DNA of 49,400 bases from an uncultured bacterium (GTDB taxonomy: Bacteria > Vulcanimicrobiota > CADAWZ01): positions 1-49,400 of the forward strand of contig CADASF010000024.1 in the NCBI GenBank assembly GCA_902790465.1, read 5' to 3'. The position numbers were made by a program, and so were the translations under genes. Shown here piece after piece: positions 41,170 to 49,400 of the stretch; within the stretch, counting starts at the first letter, position 1; each line of letters starts with the position of its first letter. The notes beneath the pieces are model-generated. The model worked only from the letters and a program-made list of their open reading frames with translations. It made no database searches and was not told the DNA's origin.

Positions 41170-42477
41170 ATGACAATAGAAGCAATAATCACATCTGTTA
41201 TATTTGTTGCAGTATTTGCATTCATTTTATCAGAAAAAATAGACAGAATGGTCGTATCAATCTGTGGGGCAACTGCAATGATCGTAGTGGGGAACATTCG
41301 AGGTTTTTATAGTTATGAACAAGCTCTTTCAATGATTGAACTTGATACTATTATACTTTTACTTGGAATGATGACTCTTATAAGTATGCTCGAAAAAACA
41401 GGAGCATTTGAATATATGGCGATAAAAATAGCCCAACTAAGTAAAGGGCGTCCAGTAATGCTATTTTTGATGTTGGTAACAACAACTGCATTTATATCCA
41501 TGTTTCTCGATAATGTTACAACTGTCGTTTTGATTGCTCCTGTAACAATAGCAATCACAAAATTACTAAAATTATCTTGTGTTCCATATTTGATTGGTGA
41601 AGCAATATTGTCAAATATAGGTGGTCTTGCAACAATAGTTGGAGACCCTCCAAACTTGATAATCGGTTCATCTGTTCAAGATCTCAGTTTTATTTCATTT
41701 ATGCTACATTTAGGTCCATTTGCATTAATTGTATTTCTTTTAACAGCTTTTTTATTTATAAAAATATTCAAAAAAGATTTCGACAAAGAACCTTCAGAAA
41801 TAAAAGTTATGATGTCAATGAAACCTGAAGATTCAATAACAGACAGAGAAGGAGCCAAAAAACTTATATATGTCTTTAGTATAATAATATTTGGATTCTT
41901 CATAGCAGAATATATACATATAAGACCTTCATTAATAGCAATAACAGGTGCAGCAATAGGATTTATATTCACAAAATACAACATAGAAGAAACAATTTCA
42001 AGAGTTGATGTCAGTATTTTAATATTTTTCTCAGGTCTTTTTATAACTGTAGGAGGCTTAAAATATAGTGGAGTTCTCGATTTAATGGCAACATCTCTTA
42101 CAGGTTTAGCAAAACACGATATGCTTTTATGTTGTATAGTAACTATATGGGTTGCAGCATTTGCCTCTGCAATTCTCGATAATATACCATTTACTATTGC
42201 AATGATTCCAATGATACAATCTTTGGGGCAACATTTGGGAGATATGAATGCAATAACTCCTCTTTGGTGGGCATTAGCATTAGGCGTTGGATTAGGTGGA
42301 AATGGTTCTGTAATAGGTGCAACTGCAAATGTAATAGTTGTTAAATTATCTGAAAAAACAGATACACCGATAACATCTAAAGTTTGGTCAAAAAGCGGAT
42401 TGATTACAACTATGATTTCACTTGTTTTAACATCTGTACTATTTTGGGTATTTTATAATTTCATGTGCACAAAATAG
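41170..42477 (+). CDS. ArsB/NhaD-type ion transporter
   Basis: The 435-residue inner-membrane protein has about 11 helices and the layout of the ion transporter (ArsB/CitM/NhaD) superfamily. Characteristic blocks are MFLDNVTTVVLIAPVTIAIT, GGLATIVGDPPNLIIG and, in the second half, ASAILDNIPFTIAMIPMIQS and GVGLGGNGSVIGATANVIVV. The twin DN motifs in the two inverted halves and the GDPPN loop are preserved, so transport is likely. The substrate is not decided: sodium/proton exchange, arsenite or dicarboxylate are all possible. It converges on the next transporter with no gap. Confidence 0.85.
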   Translation: MTIEAIITSVIFVAVFAFILSEKIDRMVVSICGATAMIVVGNIRGFYSYEQALSMIELDTIILLLGMMTLISMLEKTGAFEYMAIKIAQLSKGRPVMLFLMLVTTTAFISMFLDNVTTVVLIAPVTIAITKLLKLSCVPYLIGEAILSNIGGLATIVGDPPNLIIGSSVQDLSFISFMLHLGPFALIVFLLTAFLFIKIFKKDFDKEPSEIKVMMSMKPEDSITDREGAKKLIYVFSIIIFGFFIAEYIHIRPSLIAITGAAIGFIFTKYNIEETISRVDVSILIFFSGLFITVGGLKYSGVLDLMATSLTGLAKHDMLLCCIVTIWVAAFASAILDNIPFTIAMIPMIQSLGQHLGDMNAITPLWWALALGVGLGGNGSVIGATANVIVVKLSEKTDTPITSKVWSKSGLITTMISLVLTSVLFWVFYNFMCTK

Positions 42478-43599
42478 TTATTTTAAAAATATATAAACAA
42501 TATATAAAACTACTAAAAAAATAATATTTACAGTGGAGAAAGATAAAATATAATTTTCTCCTTTTTTTCTATTTTCGTCTAATTTTATATAAAATTTATA
42601 TGTTATCAAACTTGCCATACTTGCGATTATTGTCCCAAGTCCGCCTAAATTTGTTCCAACAATCAAAGCCTTTCCATTTTCTGTAAAAGCAGATAAAAGA
42701 ATTGCTGTAGGAACATTGCTTATAATTTGTGAAGAAAAAATAGCAGTCAATACAATATTTTTCTGAATCAGCTGTGAGATCATACTGTGAATAAAATCAA
42801 TTCTTCCTATATTTCCAATTAAAATAAAAAAGAAAACAAAAGTTAAAAGCAGTGAATAATCGGCATTCTTAAAGGCTTTATAGTCCATACATAAGATAAC
42901 AGATGAAACAACAAAAAGCATAATAAGAAAATTTACTTGTCCAGAAACTGTAAATATACATAAAATAAATAAAACAATATATATAGAAAGTTTATAAATA
43001 TTTGGTTTTAAAACATCGTTTTTTACAATATCATCTTCAGTCTTTTTATTTTTATTTTCCCAAAAGACAAATAAAATAGACAAAACTAAAGAAATTATGG
43101 AATATGGAAGCATTAAATTTAAAAAATCAATCATTTTCATATTATAAGTAGAATATAAATATAAATTTTGAGGATTTCCTATTGGGGTAAACATACTTCC
43201 TAAATTAGATGCAACAGTCATTATTATCAATGTAATCATCAATTCATGATTATCTGATATTTTATTGAGTACCATTATTGCAAATGGAATTAAACAAACA
43301 AGAGTAACATCATTTGTCAAAAACATACTCATAAAAAATGAAAGTAAAACAAATAAAATTGCAATATATCTTTCAGAGTGAATTTTTTCAAGAATTTTAT
43401 TAGTTAAAAAATCAAATGTTCCAATTCTCATCATAGCACTTACAATTAACATTAATGAAAATAATATTGCAAGAACTGGATAATTTATATATTTAATATA
43501 TTGAAAATCAGGATGTACAAAAAAACAAGAAATAAAAGCAAATATCCCTGATAAAAACAAAATAGTATCATTTTTAAATTTTTGAATAATAAACTGCAT
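42478..43599 (-). CDS. ArsB/SLC13-type ion transporter, second type
   Basis: The 373-residue protein has about ten helices. In the first half MFLTNDVTLVCLIPFAIMVL has TND where other members have DN, and NLGSMFTPIGNPQNLYLY has the GNPQN loop. The second half has SSQIISNVPTAILLSAFTEN and GTNLGGLGTIIASMASLITY. It is of the same superfamily as its neighbour but a different branch, shorter and on the opposite strand. Its stop codon abuts that of the other gene (42477/42478). The substrate is unknown; the SNVPTAILLSAF block suggests anion or dicarboxylate transport. Confidence 0.82.
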   Translation of the reverse strand: MQFIIQKFKNDTILFLSGIFAFISCFFVHPDFQYIKYINYPVLAILFSLMLIVSAMMRIGTFDFLTNKILEKIHSERYIAILFVLLSFFMSMFLTNDVTLVCLIPFAIMVLNKISDNHELMITLIIMTVASNLGSMFTPIGNPQNLYLYSTYNMKMIDFLNLMLPYSIISLVLSILFVFWENKNKKTEDDIVKNDVLKPNIYKLSIYIVLFILCIFTVSGQVNFLIMLFVVSSVILCMDYKAFKNADYSLLLTFVFFFILIGNIGRIDFIHSMISQLIQKNIVLTAIFSSQIISNVPTAILLSAFTENGKALIVGTNLGGLGTIIASMASLITYKFYIKLDENRKKGENYILSFSTVNIIFLVVLYIVYIFLK

Positions 43600-43832
43600 G
43601 GTAAAAAAAAGTTGTGAAAAAAGTAAATAGAATAGATGTCATAATTTTATTAACTAACCAAACGAGTTAATTTACGAAAATTTATATAAAAAAATATTTT
43701 TTTCACATTCCCTAAGTCAAAATTTTCACTTATTTTTCGCTGAAAATTATTTTTATCCTATCAGAATTTGAAATAAAGAAATAATTTTATATTTTTTTAA
43801 CAAAATTTTATATAATTTTTCATTTTTCTATA

Positions 43833-43861
43833 TTGATATAATATAACTTATATTGTATAAT
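43833..43861 (+). promoter_or_regulatory. Promoter for the glycine-heptad protein gene
   Basis: TTGATA (43833-43838) and TATAAT (43856-43861) are exactly 17 bp apart, giving a start near 43868. The rest of the 300-bp spacer (43600-43902) is AT-rich, with no feature I can support. Confidence 0.7.
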
Positions 43862-43902
43862 AAAATGGTATGTGAAATTTATTTTTTCAATGGAGAAAAA
43901 AT

Positions 43903-45909
43903 ATGAATGGAATAACAAATTCAAATATACAATCAATGAATTTATATACTTTTCCTAATGAGATACATAATCCCATTGGGACAGTTGCTGATAATATACG
44001 AGAAGAAGCCATACAAGATGTAATATCAGGAATAAATTTTTCTGAACAAGGAAAACAAACAGAGGAAATAGGAAAAAATTTACAAAAGACTGGAAAAAGT
44101 GAAGTAAAAAATGGAAGTTCTTTAAAACATAAGGGAGAAGTCGAAGTAAAAAAAGGAGAAAGAAAATCTCAAAGTGCTTTGAAAGATATTTCTGCAGGAT
44201 ATGCCCAACAGGATAAAGGGTTAGGTAAAATTCAGAAGGGAATTGATAATCTTCAAGAATCAATAAAAAAACATGATGTTGCAGATGGAATAAAATCATC
44301 TGGAATTGAAAAATTTGAAACTGGAAGAGATATAAATAAAGCAGGAGAACAACTTCAAAAAGAGGGACTTCTCTTTATTCAAGAGGGATTTTATCAAGAT
44401 ACACTTGCAGATGCCAAAAAAGAAAGAGGAATTAATACTTTTGGAAAACAGCTTGGAAAAACTTCCACAATACAGAATGAACAAGAAGAAATAATATCTG
44501 GATTAAACAAAGCATTTCAAGATGAAGTTGATGGTTCTGAGTTTAAAATTGCTGGAAATTACATGTTTAAAGAGGGAATGCAAAAAATAAGTGCTGGTGA
44601 GAATATGATAAAAAATGCACAAGAAATGTCCTCACAAGCAGATGTTAAAATGTCAGAAGCAACAGCAAAAGAGCAGAAAGCCAATGCTTTAGAGGCAGAT
44701 GCACAAGCCAAAGAGACTGCTGCAAATAATATGGAAGCTATATCTCCTGAAGTAAAACAACAGGCTGAATCTATGTTAAAACAAGCTGAAGAGCTTGAAA
44801 AGCAGGCTGAAAATTTGATAAATCAAAAACAGCAAACTATGCAAGATAGCGAAAATACATTGGATAAATGTAATACAATAATGCAGTCACTTTATCAAAT
44901 GCCTCAAATGATAATGAATTCCATGGCCGTAATGCCATTTTCTATGCCATTATGTATTTCTTTTCTACAAATGAACCCATTTAATTTAATGTATAATTCG
45001 GGTCTTCAAAATCAAACTTTAATGAGTTCTGCTATTCAAAATTTAGTTAATGGAATAGAAATGGACATACAGGCAAAACAATTACAATTGCAGGCAACAC
45101 AGATGAAATTACAGGCTCATAGTCTTTTGAACAGACCTTCAGCTGAAGATATTAAAAATGAAGCAACAAAAGAAAGAAATATGGCACAAGCACTTTATGC
45201 TGAAGCACAAAGTGATAAAGAATCTGCAGTGCAAATAAAAAATCAAGCAATATCAGATTTTCAAGAAGGTCAAAAACTTCAAAATGAGGGAAATAAATTA
45301 AAAGCCGAAGGTATTGAATATATAAATTTTGGTAAAGAATTAATCTCAGAATCAAAGAAAAATCAAGAAGAATTGAGTGCTAATTTTTCAGATAGTTTAA
45401 CAGCAGAGCAGAAAATTCAAAAACAAAAACAGAAAACAATAGATAGAATACAAGGTGGAATGGAACATTCCAAAGAAGCAAATGAATGGTTTGAAGTCGG
45501 ATTGGAAGATGTAACTCTTGGAAAAAGATTAGAAGACATAGGTTATGCTTTTGAAAAAGACGGTGTAAAAGACCTTAAATTGGGTATGAAAACTTCAAAA
45601 GAAGCACAAGATCAAGAATTTGCAGGTTTAAAGCAAATCAAAAGAGGAATTTCTTCATCAAAACTTGGAAGAGCAAAAGAACAAGAAGGTATGTCCAAAT
45701 TAGAAGAAGGTCAAAAAATGATAGCAGAAGGAAAAGCTAAAGGACAGGCTGGAAGTGAATCAGTGAAACTTGGAAATGCTCTTATTGAAGCAGGAAATTC
45801 TTTGATAGAAGAAGGACGCTCAATGCAAGAACAAGGAGATTTAATTATCGAAGAAGGAATAGGTCTTTTATTCTTGGCAGATGAAATAGAAGATTCATTA
45901 TTGGCATAA
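43903..45909 (+). CDS. Long helical protein with glycine every seventh residue
   Basis: The 668-residue protein has no signal peptide and is almost entirely helical. Residues about 50-85 and 585-645 show Gly at strict seven-residue spacing, for example the run EEGQKMIAEGKAKGQAG and then KLGNALIEAGNSLIEEG. Between the two glycine regions lie Ala/Glu/Lys-rich coils and a central hydrophobic, Met/Pro-rich segment (about 331-370, with MPQMIMNSMAVMPFSMP). The symmetry suggests two long helical arms folded back on a hinge at that segment. I do not recognise a family. Single gene, ggag ribosome site, own promoter and terminator. Confidence 0.7.
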   Translation: MNGITNSNIQSMNLYTFPNEIHNPIGTVADNIREEAIQDVISGINFSEQGKQTEEIGKNLQKTGKSEVKNGSSLKHKGEVEVKKGERKSQSALKDISAGYAQQDKGLGKIQKGIDNLQESIKKHDVADGIKSSGIEKFETGRDINKAGEQLQKEGLLFIQEGFYQDTLADAKKERGINTFGKQLGKTSTIQNEQEEIISGLNKAFQDEVDGSEFKIAGNYMFKEGMQKISAGENMIKNAQEMSSQADVKMSEATAKEQKANALEADAQAKETAANNMEAISPEVKQQAESMLKQAEELEKQAENLINQKQQTMQDSENTLDKCNTIMQSLYQMPQMIMNSMAVMPFSMPLCISFLQMNPFNLMYNSGLQNQTLMSSAIQNLVNGIEMDIQAKQLQLQATQMKLQAHSLLNRPSAEDIKNEATKERNMAQALYAEAQSDKESAVQIKNQAISDFQEGQKLQNEGNKLKAEGIEYINFGKELISESKKNQEELSANFSDSLTAEQKIQKQKQKTIDRIQGGMEHSKEANEWFEVGLEDVTLGKRLEDIGYAFEKDGVKDLKLGMKTSKEAQDQEFAGLKQIKRGISSSKLGRAKEQEGMSKLEEGQKMIAEGKAKGQAGSESVKLGNALIEAGNSLIEEGRSMQEQGDLIIEEGIGLLFLADEIEDSLLA

Positions 45910-45936
45910 TTATAATAAATAAAAACATAATGGAAT

Positions 45937-45980
45937 GGGCTGTGAAAAACTATTTTATTTTTTCACAACCCATTTTTTTT
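45937..45980. terminator. Terminator after the glycine-heptad gene
   Basis: gggctgtgaaaaa (45937-45949) and tttttcacaaccc (45959-45971) form a long stem, followed by a run of T. It also separates the convergent restriction-modification gene. Confidence 0.9.
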
Positions 45981-45992
45981 TGTTAAATAGCT

Positions 45993-48900
45993 TTATTTTT
46001 CTAAATATTCAATTTCTTCTTTAGTTAAATCATATAATTTATATACAATTTCATCAACACAAGAATCTATCATAGAAGATGAATAATTAGAATCTTTTGA
46101 AAAACGCAAATTGTATAATTTAATAAATTCTTGCTCTATATTTTGATTTGGAAGTGGAATATTTATTTTACTTAAAAAACTACTTCCCTTCCCTCCAGTT
46201 GTATTGGCACTCCTCAAAATAATTTTATTAAATAACTTGCTATTAAATATTGAAAGCAAATAAATTAAATGTAAGCCTGTAATAAAATAACATTTATCAT
46301 TTACAAATATGTTATTTTCTACTATACATGCATTCATTTCAAGACTTACCTGACGATATACTATTTTTTGTCTATAAAAATCTCTCATATAGACACAGTT
46401 TCTCAAATTATATGGAGTATTTCCTTTATCTTGCCTTTTTACCAAGTTGTCATAATAATTATCCAAGTGTTTCTTTATTGCAGGATATTTTTCAATATTT
46501 ACAGGAGGGATATTTTGCGATTTTATTCCATTGTGAGTATTGATCAACCACATATCTGGAAAATCATAAACATATCGCTTTATATCCCTCCCCCTTAAAA
46601 TAGGTTGCATTATCTCCACACTTTTTGGTTCTTCAGCAATCAATTCATCTTTTTTATCACCAGATATAATAAAAGCCTCATTATATCCTGTCAAAATACC
46701 TCTATAAATAGAAATATCCCAATCTTTCAATGAAATGCCAACAGATTCTATTTTCTTCTTTATTTCCTGCTCAATAGGAGAAAGAATCACCCAATTTTCA
46801 TCAAGTTTAAGATCCATGTTTGAGTTATTATGCTTAAAAAATAAACTAATATTTTTCCTACAGTTGGAATCTAATAGACAAACTTTCGTATTTCTCCTGT
46901 TTTCTGATTTCCCCAAAAGAAGAATGTTTACATCAACTGTCGCATTTTCAAAAATATTACTTCCTACAAAATCGAGAAGTTGAACAGGATTTGTATTTTT
47001 TACAAAAAAGTTTCTCAAAGATTTTCCATAAACAGCCTTCATCCATTTATTACTTGTGATAAAACACAAGAAACCATTTTGGCTAAGTAAATTATAACCT
47101 TTTTCATAGAACAAACAGTAAATATCCCCTGTTCTCTCAAAAGTTTTAAATCCCATGTTTTGCAATTTATCGGCTTCTTCATGCATTATCTGTAACTGTA
47201 AATAAGGAGGATTTCCTATAACGATGTCAAATCCGCCATTGTCTTTAAATACCTTTGGAAAAAACGACTGCCAAGGTATAACAAGACTATTTCCACAAAT
47301 TATGTTACAATCCAAATTTGGAAGTGGTCTTGGGTTTGAATTTATATTAAATCTTTCGTCCCCCTCCTGTTTTTCTTTTGTCAAAATATCATCATCAACT
47401 ACAATAGAAAGCCCTAGCCTCAATTTTGCAATTTCAACAGCATTTGGATCGATATCACAGGCAAAAATGCAGTTTTTAATCGTTTCTAATTTTAAATCAT
47501 AATTAGTTCTGTGATTTGCTTGAATAAATTCCCTTTTCTGATGCTCTTTCATTTCTATAGCCAAATAATCTGTCAAAACAGACCTTATTTTTACTATCTC
47601 GTTTAAAATACAGACAGGAAAAGCACCTGAACCAACAGCCAAATCAGCTATTTTTACATTTACGAGCAAATTGTCAAGTTCTTTTAATCGATTGACATTT
47701 TTTTTAAAACTGAAGATTTCATCTGAAATAAGTAAATAACGCTCTTTATCAATGACAGGATATTTAGCACCTTCTATTTTCTTTGTTTTAACAGTATCCT
47801 CATCTCTTAAATCTTCGCCATAGAGAATAAAATTACGGATAGCTTCTTCAGATATTCTTGATTTTGTGGAAAGATAATTTATGAGTGTCTCTTGGCACAT
47901 ATAATGAATGATCTCACGAGGAGTATAAAAAGCCCCTTTAGACTTCCTATCTTTAACATCTAGGAGTTTTTCAAACACTTTTCCCAACATCTCTGGATCG
48001 ATAGCAACTTCACGCTCCCTTGGCTCATCTTCATTCATCGTGAAATTATAGCAGTCAAATATATCAAGGAGACCTTTTTTATCCGTATTTGAAAAAAATT
48101 CGTTTGGGATATTGAAATTGTTGTTCCGCCAATCATAATTTTCGAATTCTTCAAAAAGTCTATCATTTAAAAATGGAATTCTGCAAGAAAGTGGTGCATA
48201 AAAAGCATTTTCACCACGGTATTTATTTAGTCCATTATAAAAAAGAGGTTCCAAATAGTCATCAAAAAAATTTTTACCCTTTTTAACGCTATCATTATAA
48301 ATTTTACGCATAAAATCTTTTGAACCAGTTCCCCAAGGTTCGTTATTTGCAACACCGAGCAAACCTTTTTTCTGCAAAAAATACAGAAAAATAATCTGGC
48401 TAAGAAGTTTTTTAGCAAATTTTTCAGCAATTTTAAAATCTGTGTTTGTGTCTAGATATTCTTTTAATTCAAAATATTTTTCTTTGTATTTATTAAAAAA
48501 TTCATTTGTCAATTTATCAACACTAAATGCTTCTTCAAGTTGATCAATAGTTATTTTTTCTCCATCTATCGAAGGAGAGAATTTTTTAAAATTATTTTCA
48601 TAAATTGGAAACAGCATTTGAATAGCAGTTGCAGATGGTTCACCTTTTCCGACAAGATATGAATATCTCTTGGCAGATATCAATTTTTCAGAAATATTGC
48701 CTTTGGAAAATTCATAATCAAGACGAATAAATGAAAAACGCCATTTATAAGGTTCATCTTTTGTATAAAATGCAACCAACGCCCCCAGACAATTACTATT
48801 TTCAATAAGTTTTTTAACAAAATTCTTTTGCACACTCCTCAGACTCTTAACCGTTTTTCCTTTTTTTAAACAAACTGAAAGAAGCAGAATTTTTTGATTT

Positions 48901-49088
48901 TCTTCAAAAGAATAATAGCCGATGTGATAATAACCATCGACATAATAACTAAATTTATCTCTAACAGGATTGTACAATTCAGGGGCAAATAGTTTAATAT
49001 CTGTCAACAATTCATTTAGAAAAGTAACAAAATTTTTATGGTTATATTCACTTTTTAATATTTGTTCAAATTGTTTTTGCTTAGTCAT
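45993..49088 (-). CDS. Type IIG-like restriction-modification protein (Eco57I-type methylase)
   Basis: The 1,031-residue single-chain protein contains an N6-adenine methylase core: FYTPREI at 387-393, SAM motif IADLAVGSGAFP (480-491) and catalytic IGNPPY (624-629). A TaqI-type specificity domain follows (about 850-1010: YRQVSLEMNACIVENNIFVN and SSFLSKINIPLPNQ). Residues 1-170 resemble the N-terminal region of related Eco57I-type proteins, with ILLLSVCLKKGKTVKSLRSV and KWRFSFIRLDYEF. I do not see a textbook PD-(D/E)XK motif there, so cutting is not certain. It could act alone as a methylase or as a fused RM enzyme. It has its own promoter. Confidence 0.85.
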   Translation of the reverse strand: MTKQKQFEQILKSEYNHKNFVTFLNELLTDIKLFAPELYNPVRDKFSYYVDGYYHIGYYSFEENQKILLLSVCLKKGKTVKSLRSVQKNFVKKLIENSNCLGALVAFYTKDEPYKWRFSFIRLDYEFSKGNISEKLISAKRYSYLVGKGEPSATAIQMLFPIYENNFKKFSPSIDGEKITIDQLEEAFSVDKLTNEFFNKYKEKYFELKEYLDTNTDFKIAEKFAKKLLSQIIFLYFLQKKGLLGVANNEPWGTGSKDFMRKIYNDSVKKGKNFFDDYLEPLFYNGLNKYRGENAFYAPLSCRIPFLNDRLFEEFENYDWRNNNFNIPNEFFSNTDKKGLLDIFDCYNFTMNEDEPREREVAIDPEMLGKVFEKLLDVKDRKSKGAFYTPREIIHYMCQETLINYLSTKSRISEEAIRNFILYGEDLRDEDTVKTKKIEGAKYPVIDKERYLLISDEIFSFKKNVNRLKELDNLLVNVKIADLAVGSGAFPVCILNEIVKIRSVLTDYLAIEMKEHQKREFIQANHRTNYDLKLETIKNCIFACDIDPNAVEIAKLRLGLSIVVDDDILTKEKQEGDERFNINSNPRPLPNLDCNIICGNSLVIPWQSFFPKVFKDNGGFDIVIGNPPYLQLQIMHEEADKLQNMGFKTFERTGDIYCLFYEKGYNLLSQNGFLCFITSNKWMKAVYGKSLRNFFVKNTNPVQLLDFVGSNIFENATVDVNILLLGKSENRRNTKVCLLDSNCRKNISLFFKHNNSNMDLKLDENWVILSPIEQEIKKKIESVGISLKDWDISIYRGILTGYNEAFIISGDKKDELIAEEPKSVEIMQPILRGRDIKRYVYDFPDMWLINTHNGIKSQNIPPVNIEKYPAIKKHLDNYYDNLVKRQDKGNTPYNLRNCVYMRDFYRQKIVYRQVSLEMNACIVENNIFVNDKCYFITGLHLIYLLSIFNSKLFNKIILRSANTTGGKGSSFLSKINIPLPNQNIEQEFIKLYNLRFSKDSNYSSSMIDSCVDEIVYKLYDLTKEEIEYLEK

Positions 49089-49155
49089 TTTTTTTCTAAA
49101 TTTTATTTAGGAGCGAATTTGCTTTGTTTTGGGGCTGTGTAGCTTACATTTTTTT

Positions 49156-49184
49156 ATTATAACAATTTTGAACAAATAAATCAA
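49156..49184 (-). promoter_or_regulatory. Promoter for the restriction-modification gene
   Basis: On the minus strand TTGATT (49179-49184) precedes TATAAT (49156-49161) by 17 bp. The start would be near 49149, about 60 nt before the ATG at 49088. Confidence 0.65.
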
Positions 49185-49261
49185 ATAGAAATATTTTATC
49201 TTTCTAATTAGAAAGTGATTAAGAAATATTAATGGATTTCAAAAAGTAAACCATGTAGAAA

Positions 49262-49303
49262 AAGAAAAGAGGCTGTGAAAAAATAAAATATTTCACAACC
49301 CCT
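49262..49303 (-). terminator. Terminator of the gene entering from the right edge
   Basis: On the minus strand ggttgtgaaa/tttcacagcc forms a stem followed by tcttttctttttc. The stem sequence resembles the terminator at 45937-45980. Confidence 0.75.
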
Positions 49304-49352
49304 TTTACGCATATACTGCTCAATTATTTGACTTATCTATCCTGATGGAATA

Positions 49353-49400
49353 TCAATTCACTTTCTTGCCACCAAAATACACATCTGTCGGCTTGTTGTA
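49353..49400 (-). CDS. C-terminal end of a gene cut by the window edge
   Basis: The frame reads YNKPTDVYFGGKKVN and a TGA at 49353-49355, open to the edge. A terminator 50 bp further on supports this being a real gene end. Fifteen residues are too few to assign a function. Confidence 0.5.
   Translation of the reverse strand, partial: YNKPTDVYFGGKKVN

Overview
The window is about 49.4 kb of AT-rich DNA (roughly 30% G+C by eye) read with the standard bacterial code. It contains lipoproteins, type IV pilin-like proteins, a dTDP-rhamnose gene, NfeD/flotillin genes, a one-piece tmRNA and several promoters close to TTGACA-N17-TATAAT. This fits a low-GC, probably anaerobic bacterium, perhaps from a poorly sampled phylum. 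I cannot name a genus or phylum. There is no rRNA, no ordinary tRNA and no CRISPR array that I can see.

Layout. 1-2,090: a palindromic dispersed repeat and an AAA-ATPase/PD-(D/E)XK gene. 2,094-9,331 (minus strand): a nickel/oligopeptide-type ABC importer (permease, permease, binding lipoprotein, ATPase, second ATPase). Its last gene is fused to a SAM methyltransferase and carries a frame-breaking 31-bp tandem duplication. About 1.7 kb of accessory DNA (a DUF6273-like lipoprotein, a small inverted-repeat element and an antitoxin fragment) splits the operon. 9,517-17,712: rfbD, a secreted LolA-like protein, a XRE regulator, an IS605-type tnpB element with its 3' omega-RNA-like end, a C39-like cysteine protease, a large phosphohexomutase and an M50B-like membrane protease.

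17,743-35,920 is the most unusual part. A second IS605-type element, with tnpB deleted internally in frame but its RNA-like right end retained, abuts the broken 5' end of a giant pilin-like gene. Nine pilin-type genes and one secreted-protein gene follow, all on the plus strand. They comprise one PilV/GspI-like protein, four Glu5-containing PulJ-like minor pilins with a shared four-cysteine motif, and four intact (plus one truncated) 913-1,106-residue PilX/GspK-like pilins that lack Glu5. No assembly ATPase, platform protein, secretin or prepilin peptidase is present, so this looks like a repertoire of alternative pilus-tip or pseudopilus-tip modules that uses machinery encoded elsewhere.

35,969-49,400: a small unknown protein; ssrA (tmRNA) with its own promoter and terminator; an nfeD-floA-floA2-hypothetical operon; an orphan ABC ATPase; two convergent ArsB/NhaD-like ion transporters; a 668-residue helical protein with glycine at every seventh residue; a type IIG-like restriction-modification protein; and the last 15 codons of a further gene.

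The strongest leads are the duplicated giant-pilin array, the catalytically dead tnpB derivative at its edge, the ABC-ATPase/methyltransferase fusion with its reversible-looking frame break, and the glycine-heptad protein.
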